Shown: positions 15,419-23,317 of the stretch, piece after piece
Position numbering within the stretch: position 1 is the first letter of the stretch
How the letters are laid out: every line of letters starts with the position of its first letter
Source: Clostridiales bacterium
Lineage (GTDB): Bacteria; Bacillota; Clostridia; Oscillospirales; Acutalibacteraceae
NCBI GenBank assembly: GCA_019419895.1
Contig: JAHZIE010000029.1
Coordinates: 1-32,948, forward strand
Direction of reading: 5' to 3'
Length of the DNA: 32,948 nucleotides
Program-made: the position numbers and the translations under genes
Notes under the pieces: model-generated
Seen by the model: the letters and a program-made list of their open reading frames with translations, nothing else
Database searches by the model: none
Told to the model about the DNA's origin: nothing

Positions 15419-16735
15419 ATGCTGGGGCTGAAAAAAAGGTTTAACCATACAGAACAAAGCTGGATTTTGTATGATTGGGCAAATTCTGTTTACGCGACGA
15501 ACATCATGGCTGCGATTTTTCCTATTTATTTTGCCGCAGTATGTTCTTCCTCCGGTGTGGATGAAATTCAGACGTGGGGCTATGGGACATCCATTGCGAC
15601 GGCGATTGTCGCGGTGGCGGCCCCAATTCTGGGGGCGCTGGCGGATCATCAGGGAATGAAAAAGAAACTGTTTGTTTCTTTTGCGGTCATTGGCATGCTC
15701 TTTACCCTGGTTATGGCCTTTTTCGACAACTGGAAGCTGCTTTTGGTAGGATATATCATTTCCTATATTGGTTACGCCCTTTCCAATCTGTTTTATGATT
15801 CCTTTCTGACGGATATTACCACCAGGGAGCGTATGGACAAGGTTTCCTCCTGGGGCTATGCGATGGGATATATCGGCGGTTCCACAATTCCTTTTATCAT
15901 TTCCATTGCTGTTTTGCTGGTGTTGGGAATGTCTAATCCTCTTGCTGTGAAGATTTCAATTGTCATTACCGCGGTATGGTGGGCCCTTTTCAGCATACCC
16001 ATGATAAAAAATGTGAAGCAGAAGCATTTTATTGATGCTCCCGCGGGAAAGATGTTTACAGAGTCTATGAAGAATATCGGTCATACGATTCGTAATATTT
16101 GCGGGAATAAAGGAATGCTCTTTTTCATTTTGGCCTATTTCTGCTATATTGACGGCGTGGGTACTGTGATTCATATGTCCACCAGTTACGGGCAGACCAT
16201 TGGGCTGGATTCCGTGGGGATGATTCTTGCGCTCCTTGTTACTCAGGTGGTGGCTGTTCCCTGTTCTATCGCTTTCAGCCATATCGCGGGAAAGGCAGGC
16301 GCCATCCGTATGATATTGGCCGCTATTGGTGTTTACGTTGTTATTTGCTGCGTAGGGTTTTATATGGGCTTTTCTGTGGAACAGGTGGAGGGAGCGGCAC
16401 AGGAGGTCCAGCAGCAGGCAGTGGCCAGGGCGCAGGTGCTGTTTTGGATTATGGCTGTCCTGGTAGGCTGTGTACAGGGAGGGATCCAGGCTCTTTCACG
16501 TTCTTATTTCAGTAAGCTGGTACCTCCCGCCCAGTCAAACGAATACTTCAGTTTTTTTGATATCCTTGGAAAATTCGCGACTATTATGGGCCCGGCGCTT
16601 ATGGCCTTTTTCAAGGATATTACAGGAAGGACCTCCATCGGCATTTTAAGTATCATTCTTCTTTTCTTTTTGGGAGCCGTGCTGCTGCTTGTGGGAAAAA
16701 AACATTTTGTTCGTGAGGAGCTTACTCAGAAATAG
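15419..16735 (+). CDS. MFS transporter, UMF1/Atg22-like family
   Basis: An integral membrane transporter of 438 residues with about 12 hydrophobic segments. The N-terminal SWILYDWANSVYATNIMAAIFP block, LGALADHQGMKKK, and NLFYDSFLTDITTRERMDKVSSWGYAMGYIGG are hallmarks of the UMF1 family; the late IQALSRSYFSKLVPPAQSNEYFSFF motif also matches. The substrate is unknown for most bacterial members. An in-frame TTG exists at 15398, but the ATG at 15419 follows a GAGGGAG ribosome site and is preferred. It lies downstream of mtaB on the same strand and ends before a bidirectional hairpin. Confidence 0.9.
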   Translation: MLGLKKRFNHTEQSWILYDWANSVYATNIMAAIFPIYFAAVCSSSGVDEIQTWGYGTSIATAIVAVAAPILGALADHQGMKKKLFVSFAVIGMLFTLVMAFFDNWKLLLVGYIISYIGYALSNLFYDSFLTDITTRERMDKVSSWGYAMGYIGGSTIPFIISIAVLLVLGMSNPLAVKISIVITAVWWALFSIPMIKNVKQKHFIDAPAGKMFTESMKNIGHTIRNICGNKGMLFFILAYFCYIDGVGTVIHMSTSYGQTIGLDSVGMILALLVTQVVAVPCSIAFSHIAGKAGAIRMILAAIGVYVVICCVGFYMGFSVEQVEGAAQEVQQQAVARAQVLFWIMAVLVGCVQGGIQALSRSYFSKLVPPAQSNEYFSFFDILGKFATIMGPALMAFFKDITGRTSIGILSIILLFFLGAVLLLVGKKHFVREELTQK

Positions 16736-16770
16736 CCGGATATTTGACAAAGGTGGAAGAAAGAAAACAG

Positions 16771-16808
16771 AAGCTCTCCTGTAGGTCTATATCCCTGCGG
16801 GAGAGCTT
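16771..16808. terminator. Bidirectional hairpin between convergent genes
   Basis: AAGCTCTCC (16771-16779) and GGAGAGCTT (16800-16808) are perfect arms. The minus-strand tail (CTGTTTTCTTTC) is T-rich, so it best serves the minus-strand gene ending at 16975, though it lies 165 nt beyond it; it also follows the transporter gene. Confidence 0.5.
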
Positions 16809-16974
16809 GTGTCCGATCGGAAGGGGGAGAGAAAAAAGTCAGAGGAGCGTCAGAAAGGACGCGGAACAGATAGCGGATTGGAAAAAATAAGATGACATTC
16901 TCCCAATAGAAACCTGAGAAACATTCCTGTTGGTTCTGTGGGGAAATATGACGGAGAAGGAGAGAAGGCTGCCG

Positions 16975-17409
16975 TTAGAGATAGCCTTTCATATTTTCAA
17001 TATGCCTCTCTTCGTGCTGAATAAAGCGGCGGCAAAGCTCCCTGGTGGCTTTTTCCGCTTCGGGGTATTCATTCATTTTTTTTGTGATGTCCACAATTCC
17101 CATCGTGCTGCCGTTGATCATCATTTCCGCTATTTTCGTGTCCGACATATCGGTCAGGGTATTCATTTGAATAGAGCCCCACAGCATCGCTTTATCCCAA
17201 AGAGGGGTATCCTTTGGGGAATCGCCGCGGCGCTTCAGTTCTTTTTTTACATCGTCGGAAAGGGCCGTGTAATTTTTGCTTTGAGAGGTAAGATAATCCT
17301 TCAAAGGTTCTTCCTTCACCTTTTTTAAAATTATGTTGGTGGCGTCAAGGCCCATTTGGGCCGCTTTGTAGACTTCTTCCAGAAGCAGGTTGTTTTGATC
17401 TCCGTTCAT
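16975..17409 (-). CDS. Small helical protein, ferritin-like/DUF2383-type (tentative)
   Basis: A 144-residue, mostly helical, charged protein with no signal peptide or membrane segment. The helices (NNLLLEEVYKAAQMGLDATNIIL, LKDYLTSQSKNYTALSDDVKKEL, DTKIAEMMINGSTMGIVDITKKMN, EKATRELCRRFIQHEERHIENMK) suggest a four-helix bundle. The final HEERHIE resembles the E-x-x-H of ferritin-like metal sites, but the paired motif in other helices is not clean. An upstream ATG at 17424 is in frame, yet GGAGG overlaps it and lies 8 nt from the ATG at 17409, which is chosen. Function unknown; a stress or storage role is only a guess. Confidence 0.8.
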   Translation of the reverse strand: MNGDQNNLLLEEVYKAAQMGLDATNIILKKVKEEPLKDYLTSQSKNYTALSDDVKKELKRRGDSPKDTPLWDKAMLWGSIQMNTLTDMSDTKIAEMMINGSTMGIVDITKKMNEYPEAEKATRELCRRFIQHEERHIENMKGYL

Positions 17410-17525
17410 TTCAGATACCTCCATTTTTGTAGATGATGGTACCCATAGTGTTTGAAGAATTTATCCGGTTATGTATAGAAATAGAGCAAAGAAAAGAAAA
17501 TGCCGGTGCAAAACGTCGGGGATTA

Positions 17526-17534
17526 TGGTATAAT
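17526..17534 (+). promoter_or_regulatory. Extended -10 promoter upstream of the orphan membrane protein
   Basis: TGGTATAAT (TG at 17526-17527, TATAAT at 17529-17534) is an extended -10 element without a good -35. The leader contains a 12-bp palindrome CGAAATATTTCG (17609-17620), and a second TGGTATCAT at 17638-17646 lies just before the coding region. Confidence 0.5.
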
Positions 17535-17677
17535 CATCTAAAACCTGTTGATTAGGGAGTTTCCGTTGCCGGGCAAAAACTGGCAGGTGTTCGGCGGAAG
17601 CTAAATCGCGAAATATTTCGGGTGAGTGTAAGTTTTATGGTATCATGATAAGAAGCATGGAAAGGGGAAACGGAAGG

Positions 17678-18445
17678 ATGAAGCCTTGCAGAAACGGCGC
17701 GCTTTATGGGATGTTCTTTTTTCTTGCAGCCTTGCTGATGTGGGGAGGAATATTTGCGGCGGCATGTTTTTACTTTCCTCAGATAAGAAGCGGATTGGGC
17801 GGATGGATAACCTCTGTGTTTCCTGAAAGCGTTTTGCTCGGCGTGGGAGTTGGCTGGCTGGATTATGGCTCCCCAGGCGGCTTTGTGGGAATAACCGCTA
17901 TGGCGGCCAATACAATCGCGGCTCTGCTGGCCTCAGTTTGGGGAGCCTTTTTATTTCCTGAGAATATGGAAAAGAAGCGTCTGTATTCCAGAAGCTTGTG
18001 GTCTTTCTCCTATCTAGCGCTTTTCTTTTTGTTATCTTTTCTGTTTCTCAATTTTGTGGCCGCGCCTTACCTGGGGCTGACCGGCGCGCAGGGTAGGCGG
18101 GCGGTTTCTTCGGTTTGGGGGATTTTGTGTATTCATACAGGACTGGCGATGTCGTTGGGTCTGCTGTTTTCCTCTCTGATAAAAAAATGTCTGCTAAGAA
18201 TTGTCCTTCTTGCGTTTTTTTGGAGTTTTGGATTTGTAGCGGGAATTTTGGGAGAAAAATTTGCCCAGGCTGCCTTTTTGAAAAATTTTTCCCCCTTTCG
18301 TCAATGGAGTTACACTGCGGCTGTCAGCCAAGGACTCAGTAGCTTTCAGATTGCGCTTTTCGCAGCGGTCCTTTTCTGCTTTTTATACGCAGCCTATCTG
18401 TTGCAGTGGGAAAAATGCAGAAGATATGAGACGATTCGCGAATAG
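17678..18445 (+). CDS. Hypothetical polytopic membrane protein
   Basis: A 255-residue protein with about six hydrophobic segments (around residues 10-32, 45-65, 70-90, 105-127, 140-165, 170-190 and 220-240; two may be hairpins). I do not recognise the family. Its overall shape recalls ABC-2-type permeases or SpoIIM-like proteins, but no ATPase neighbour exists and no motif supports either. Three in-frame ATGs occur (17645, 17657, 17678); the last follows AAAGGGG at about 10 nt and begins directly before the first membrane segment with basic residues (MKPCRN), so it is preferred. It has its own promoter and no clear terminator before the next promoter. Confidence 0.75.
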   Translation: MKPCRNGALYGMFFFLAALLMWGGIFAAACFYFPQIRSGLGGWITSVFPESVLLGVGVGWLDYGSPGGFVGITAMAANTIAALLASVWGAFLFPENMEKKRLYSRSLWSFSYLALFFLLSFLFLNFVAAPYLGLTGAQGRRAVSSVWGILCIHTGLAMSLGLLFSSLIKKCLLRIVLLAFFWSFGFVAGILGEKFAQAAFLKNFSPFRQWSYTAAVSQGLSSFQIALFAAVLFCFLYAAYLLQWEKCRRYETIRE

Positions 18446-18536
18446 ACAATTTTATGTTTTTTTGAATCGTAAATTGTTAGATTTTTGACAGATTAACAAA
18501 ATATAAAAAGATTATGAATATTCTTTCAGGATCAGA

Positions 18537-18565
18537 TTGAAATTATCATCATAATCGGGTATAAT
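18537..18565 (+). promoter_or_regulatory. Strong promoter of the oadG-oadB pair
   Basis: TTGAAA (18537-18542) and TATAAT (18560-18565) with 17 bp spacing, close to consensus. The 125-nt leader carries a GCTTTCC/GGAAAGC hairpin (18630-18650) without a T tract. Confidence 0.75.
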
Positions 18566-18690
18566 AATTAACGTTCGCAAATTTTCATTAAGGTTTCTTG
18601 TTCTTTTTTACAGTGTGGTATTTTTGTCTGCTTTCCAGTTGTGGGAAAGCGGGAAGAAAGATGCTGAACATAAAGAGGAGAGTGTAAATC

Positions 18691-19080
18691 ATGGATATTG
18701 GTCAGGCATTCGGCGTGTTAGTCACCGGTATATTGGTTGTGTTCTTGGTTCTGATTTTGCTTACAATCATCATTAAGATTTATGGCACTATCGTCCATCG
18801 TGCAGGCAGCGGAAAATCTGGAAGCACCGGGAAGGGCAAGCCGGAGCTAAAGGAAATTAAACCCGTGGATACAAAAAGTCCTGTGGTAAAGGCAGCGGTT
18901 TCAGTGCCGGCGGCAGGCGGAATTCCCCAGGAAATTGTCGCTGTGATTGCTGCTGCGGTCGCCAGCATGGAGGATGGGGCGTCCTATACTGTGAGAAGCA
19001 TTAAAAAATCCGTGACCCCGGCTTCTGCGCGCAACGCATGGAGCATGGCGGGATTATTGGAAAATACCCGTCCCTTTTAG
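18691..19080 (+). CDS. Na+-pumping decarboxylase gamma subunit (OadG family)
   Basis: The small membrane subunit that assembles oxaloacetate/methylmalonyl-CoA/glutaconyl-CoA decarboxylase sodium pumps. The 129-residue product has one N-terminal membrane helix (about residues 8-30), a cytoplasmic linker rich in Lys, Gly, Pro and Ala, and the conserved C-terminal block RSIKKS followed by RNAWSMAGLLENTRPF. Many clostridial gamma/MmdD proteins end this way. No biotin attachment motif (AMKM) is present. GAGGAG lies about 10 nt before the ATG. The beta subunit follows 38 nt later; the carboxyltransferase alpha subunit and the biotin carrier are not in the window. Confidence 0.88.
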   Translation: MDIGQAFGVLVTGILVVFLVLILLTIIIKIYGTIVHRAGSGKSGSTGKGKPELKEIKPVDTKSPVVKAAVSVPAAGGIPQEIVAVIAAAVASMEDGASYTVRSIKKSVTPASARNAWSMAGLLENTRPF

Positions 19081-19118
19081 AAGCCTTTTATTGATTTTTA
19101 AAGGAAAGGACAGATTGT

Positions 19119-20378
19119 ATGAATATCTTTGAACAGGTCTGGAACGCAATCAAGGATTTGATTGCAACCTCTGGATTTGCCACATCCAGCTGGCAGACCT
19201 ATGTAATGATTGCCATTGCCTGCGTGCTGATTTATCTGGCGATCAAAAAGCAGTATGAGCCATTGCTTCTGCTTCCAATTGCCTTTGGTATGCTTCTTGT
19301 CAACCTGTATCCTGCCATTATGAGTCCGCCAAGCTATGAATTGATTGCGCGGCCTGATATTACGGCGGATAATTTGGCGCAGTATATCGCGGATCCTTCC
19401 CTTGCAAAGTATCCCATTATTGAACAGAGCGGTCAGTATTTTGAACAGCAGCCTGTTGTGGGAGGTCTCCTTTATTACCTATATCAGGGTGTAAAGCTGG
19501 GAATTTATCCTCCGCTGATTTTCCTCGGCATCGGCGCCATGACCGATTTTGGTCCTCTGATTGCTAATCCCAAGAGCTTCCTCATGGGAGCGGCCGCGCA
19601 GCTGGGAATCTTTGTTACCTTTATCGGTGCGATTCTGCTGGGATTCGCGCCCAATGAGGCTGGTTCTATTGCGATTATCGGAGGCGCAGATGGACCGACC
19701 GCGATTTGGCTGACTTCTCAGTTAGCACCGGCGCTGCTTGGGCCGATTGCGGTTGCGGCTTATTCCTATATGGCGCTGGTTCCCATTATCCAGCCCCCGA
19801 TTATGAAATTGCTCACAACCAAAAAGGAACGCGCTGTTGTCATGGAGCAGCTTCGTCCTGTGAGCAAGCTGGAGAAAATTCTCTTCCCCATTATTGTTGT
19901 CATTATTGTTTCCTTGATTCTTCCTTCGGCGACTCCTTTGATCGGTATGCTTATGCTGGGCAATCTCTTCCGTGAGAGCGGCGTTGTTTCCAGAATTTCA
20001 AATACCGCTCAGAATGAGTTGATGAATATTATCACAATTTTCCTGGGAGTGACTGTGGGCGCGACTGCAAACGCGGCGGTATTCCTTTCCTGGTCCACCA
20101 TTAAGATTATTCTGTTGGGGTTGGCAGCCTTCTGTGTCGGAACCGCGGGAGGTGTTCTCCTTGGCAAGGTGATGTATTTGGTTTCTGGGAAGAAAATCAA
20201 TCCTTTGATTGGATCCGCTGGTGTTTCCGCTGTTCCTATGGCGGCCCGTGTATCCCAAAAGGTTGGCCAGAAGGAAAATCCAGCCAATTTCCTGTTGATG
20301 CATGCGATGGGACCCAATGTTTCGGGTGTTATTGGCTCCGCTGTTGCAGCGGGCGTGCTGCTGAGCATTTTGAAGTAA
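19119..20378 (+). CDS. Na+-pumping decarboxylase beta subunit (OadB/MmdB/GcdB family)
   Basis: The integral membrane subunit that decarboxylates carboxybiotin and exports Na+, conserving decarboxylation energy as a sodium gradient. The 419-residue protein has about nine or more membrane segments and the family hallmark GGADGPTAIW; D191 there corresponds to the essential Asp of OadB. The C-terminal HAMGPNVSGVIGSAVAAGVLL is also characteristic. The first ~90 residues, including ARPDITADNLAQYIADPS, match the clostridial branch. It is cotranscribed with the gamma subunit and ends at a strong terminator. Which acyl substrate the complex uses depends on an alpha subunit encoded elsewhere. Confidence 0.94.
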   Translation: MNIFEQVWNAIKDLIATSGFATSSWQTYVMIAIACVLIYLAIKKQYEPLLLLPIAFGMLLVNLYPAIMSPPSYELIARPDITADNLAQYIADPSLAKYPIIEQSGQYFEQQPVVGGLLYYLYQGVKLGIYPPLIFLGIGAMTDFGPLIANPKSFLMGAAAQLGIFVTFIGAILLGFAPNEAGSIAIIGGADGPTAIWLTSQLAPALLGPIAVAAYSYMALVPIIQPPIMKLLTTKKERAVVMEQLRPVSKLEKILFPIIVVIIVSLILPSATPLIGMLMLGNLFRESGVVSRISNTAQNELMNIITIFLGVTVGATANAAVFLSWSTIKIILLGLAAFCVGTAGGVLLGKVMYLVSGKKINPLIGSAGVSAVPMAARVSQKVGQKENPANFLLMHAMGPNVSGVIGSAVAAGVLLSILK

Positions 20379-20415
20379 TCTCTCCTTGATTTGAGAGGTT
20401 TTGCTTGACAAATTC

Positions 20416-20453
20416 AAATGCGTCCGTGATTTCTTTGCGGGCGCATTTTTATT
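20416..20453 (+). terminator. Intrinsic terminator after oadB
   Basis: AAATGCGTCCG (20416-20426) pairs with CGGGCGCATTT (20438-20448), one mismatch, followed by TTATTTC. A weaker CTCTC/GAGAG hairpin with TTTT lies just before it. Confidence 0.85.
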
Positions 20454-20528
20454 TCTGTACCGGGGCCGTTATGCCGCAGCCAGTGCGGTTCCGGCAGTTT
20501 ACGAGTTCTGCGGAGAAATGAGGTGGAC

Positions 20529-22937
20529 ATGGCTTCGTCATTGCATCAGGAGTATCTGCTGTTAAAAAAGCAGATCATGGAAAAAGAATTTTCACGGATG
20601 AATGAAATGCAGAAAAAGGCTGTTTTTCATATCCAGGGACCGCTTTTGATTTTAGCAGGCGCAGGCAGCGGGAAGACGACTGTGCTTGTCAACAGAATCG
20701 CGAACATGGTTTGTTTTGGGAATGCTTATGAAAGTGTCAAGGTACCGGAAGGAATATCAGAGGAGCATATTTCCCTGATGCGAGCATATTTAGATGGAAA
20801 CCAGCTTCTTCGGGAGGAAATATTTGATCTCATTTCCGAGTCTCCGGTAAAGCCTTGGAAAATATTGGCGATTACTTTCACTAATAAGGCGGCCGGTGAA
20901 TTGAAACAGCGGTTAGAAATCATGCTGAATGAAAAAAGCGCAGATATCTGGGCATCGACCTTTCATTCTTCCTGTGCCCGCATGCTTCGCAGAAACGCGG
21001 AGCGTTTGGGTTTCAGCAGTCATTTTACCGTGTATGATACAGATGACTCCAAGCGGCTGATGAAGGACTGTCAAAAAATCTTAAAGCTGGATGATAAGCT
21101 GTTTCCTTATCGAATGATCCTCAATGAAATTTCCAGAGCAAAGGATCAGATGATATCCCCTGAAGAATATTTGCAGCATGCTGGGGGGGATTTCCGAGTT
21201 CAAAAAATTGGTGAGGCTTACCAGCTCTATCAAAAGCGGCTGAAAGAGGCCGACGCCATGGACTTTGACGATCTTCTTTACCAGACAATCATACTGTTGG
21301 AGGATAATCCGGACATCCTGGATTACTATCAAAATAAATTTAGTCATATCCTTGTGGATGAATATCAGGACACCAATCACGCTCAATACCGGTTTATCCG
21401 TCTTTTGGCGGACAAAAGCAGGAATCTTTGCGTGGTAGGGGATGACGATCAGAGCATTTACAAGTTCCGTGGAGCTAATATTGAGAACATCCTGAGTTTT
21501 GAAAGGAATTTTCCCGACAGCACGGTGATTCGTCTGGAGCAGAATTACCGCTCTACTCAGAATATTTTGAACGCCGCCAATGCGGTGATTGAAAATAACC
21601 AGGGAAGAAAGGGCAAAACTCTTTGGACGCAAAATCCTGAGGGAGAAAAGATACATATTCACACGTCCCCAAATGAGATTGATGAATCGAAATATATTGC
21701 CGATACTATCCTGGAGGATGTCAGGCGGGGGAAGAAATACAGCGATTTTGCGGTGCTTTACCGGATGAACGCCCAGTCAAACGCCATTGAGAAGGCGCTC
21801 ATAAAATCTGCGGTTCCCTACCGTATCATCGGTGGTTTCCGCTTTTATGAAAGAAAAGAGATCCGGGACATGATCGCCTACCTAAGTGTAATTGCCAATC
21901 CGTCGGATGAAATCCGCTTAAGGAGAATTATCAATGAGCCCAAGCGTTCCATTGGCGAAAAGACTGTGGTCTCAGCCGCTGAGATCGCCGGCGTTTTGGG
22001 GACAAGCCTCTATGATGTGATTAAGCATGCGGATGAATATGAAGTTCTGCGACGTTCCGCCGCGAAACTGAAAGTTTTTACCGATATGATGGATGAATTG
22101 ATTGAAGCGGGACAGGATGAGGAAGTTTCCCTTCATGAGCTTTATGAGATGCTGCTGGAAAAAAGCGGGTATATTGATTATCTGAGGCTTCAGAATGATG
22201 AGGCTGAAAGCAGGATTGAGAACATCAGGGAGCTTGAAACAAATATTATAAAATATGAGGAGGAGCAGGGAAGCGAAGCGACCATTTCCGGCTTTTTGGA
22301 GGAGGTTTCCCTGTTGACTGATATTGATAATTATGATAATGAGGCGGATTCCGTTATTCTCATGACGCTTCACTCGGCAAAGGGGCTTGAATTTCCCGTT
22401 GTATTCCTTCCGGGAATGGAGGAAGGAATTTTCCCCGGATATCAGTCGATCTCCGATCCTGAGGAAATCGAGGAGGAGCGCCGGCTTGCTTATGTTGGAA
22501 TCACCAGAGCCAAGGAAAAGCTTTATATTCTTGATGCCAATTCCAGAATGATGTTCGGCAAGTCGAACCGCAATAAGCCCTCCCGCTTTTCCGCGGAGAT
22601 CCCGGAGGAATTGGTTGACCGGACGGTGACAAGGGATTGGAAAAAGCCGGATCCCAGTGAGAAAATTCCTTTTTCATCTTCAGAAAATCGGTTTGCCGCG
22701 ATTAATTCTGCCCGGCATATTGGAACGGGGATAGATGTAGGGGTTCACAGTTCTCAGATTTATGGAGGGGAAAAAGAAGAGTTCAAGGCGGGAGACACGG
22801 TTCTTCATAAAACATTTGGAGAGGGTATGGTGCTGTCCGCGGTAAAAATGGGTAACGATACCCTGATGGAAATTGCATTTGAAAAGGTCGGAACAAAAAA
22901 GATTTTTGCCAATTTTGCAAAGCTCACAAAAAAGTAA
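20529..22937 (+). CDS. pcrA: ATP-dependent DNA helicase PcrA/UvrD (UvrD-like)
   Basis: An SF1A 3'-5' helicase used in repair and replication-fork maintenance. Visible motifs are Q motif NEMQKKAV, Walker A LAGAGSGKTT (K49), Ia ITFTNKAA, II DEYQDTN, III GDDDQSIYKFRGA, IV EQNYRST, V MTLHSAKGLEFPVVF, VI EERRLAYVGITRAK. A C-terminal Tudor-like tail (KAGDTVLHKTFGEGMVLS) is the part that binds RNA polymerase in PcrA. About 802 residues is slightly longer than usual because ~41 residues are inserted between Walker A and Ia. GAGG is 5 nt from the ATG at 20529; a GTG at 20523 with GGAG 7 nt upstream is an alternative. Confidence 0.95.
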   Translation: MASSLHQEYLLLKKQIMEKEFSRMNEMQKKAVFHIQGPLLILAGAGSGKTTVLVNRIANMVCFGNAYESVKVPEGISEEHISLMRAYLDGNQLLREEIFDLISESPVKPWKILAITFTNKAAGELKQRLEIMLNEKSADIWASTFHSSCARMLRRNAERLGFSSHFTVYDTDDSKRLMKDCQKILKLDDKLFPYRMILNEISRAKDQMISPEEYLQHAGGDFRVQKIGEAYQLYQKRLKEADAMDFDDLLYQTIILLEDNPDILDYYQNKFSHILVDEYQDTNHAQYRFIRLLADKSRNLCVVGDDDQSIYKFRGANIENILSFERNFPDSTVIRLEQNYRSTQNILNAANAVIENNQGRKGKTLWTQNPEGEKIHIHTSPNEIDESKYIADTILEDVRRGKKYSDFAVLYRMNAQSNAIEKALIKSAVPYRIIGGFRFYERKEIRDMIAYLSVIANPSDEIRLRRIINEPKRSIGEKTVVSAAEIAGVLGTSLYDVIKHADEYEVLRRSAAKLKVFTDMMDELIEAGQDEEVSLHELYEMLLEKSGYIDYLRLQNDEAESRIENIRELETNIIKYEEEQGSEATISGFLEEVSLLTDIDNYDNEADSVILMTLHSAKGLEFPVVFLPGMEEGIFPGYQSISDPEEIEEERRLAYVGITRAKEKLYILDANSRMMFGKSNRNKPSRFSAEIPEELVDRTVTRDWKKPDPSEKIPFSSSENRFAAINSARHIGTGIDVGVHSSQIYGGEKEEFKAGDTVLHKTFGEGMVLSAVKMGNDTLMEIAFEKVGTKKIFANFAKLTKK

Positions 22938-23153
22938 GGCGAAACGCAGGGCCTGTGAAATGATTTCCATGGCGGTTATCGTTTTGAGATACTATTAGAC
23001 GTTTTTATGGACTAATTATTCTTATGTACTTTTTCCTATTTCTAAAAAGCGAACAGGCTCGTCTGAATGAGTCGTTGCATTTCGTGGGGGGAAGATCTTT
23101 CTTATCCTCAAATAAAATTTTGGAAAATCCTTTATGGGTAAGAAATAAAGAAT
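22938..23153. other. Non-coding gap after pcrA
   Basis: About 215 AT-rich nt before the palindromic terminator. No open frame with a ribosome site and no RNA-like fold beyond short repeats was seen. Confidence 0.6.
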
Positions 23154-23193
23154 AAAAGGAGCCTGTGGAAAAATTTTTCCACAGGCTCCTTTT
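23154..23193. terminator. Perfect 40-bp palindrome, bidirectional terminator
   Basis: The 20-nt arms 23154-23173 and 23174-23193 are exact reverse complements with no spacer. The arm begins AAAAGGAGCC and ends GGAAAAA. It lies between convergent pcrA and the GNAT gene; U-rich tails are produced in both directions by the arms themselves. Confidence 0.85.
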
Positions 23194-23317
23194 CCTATCT
23201 AATAAAAAAATCCTTTTTATTAGCGTTGCACAAAAAGGAAAGCGGCATTTTTGTCAGAAAGAGTCCGACTTAAAAACAGAACAAAAAGTACGATCTTTCA
23301 TCAAAACGATACGACTG

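Noticed and set aside
16930..17328. 132-codon plus-strand frame opposite the ferritin-like gene
   Set aside because: Antisense shadow; the minus frame has GGAGG at proper spacing and coherent helical composition.
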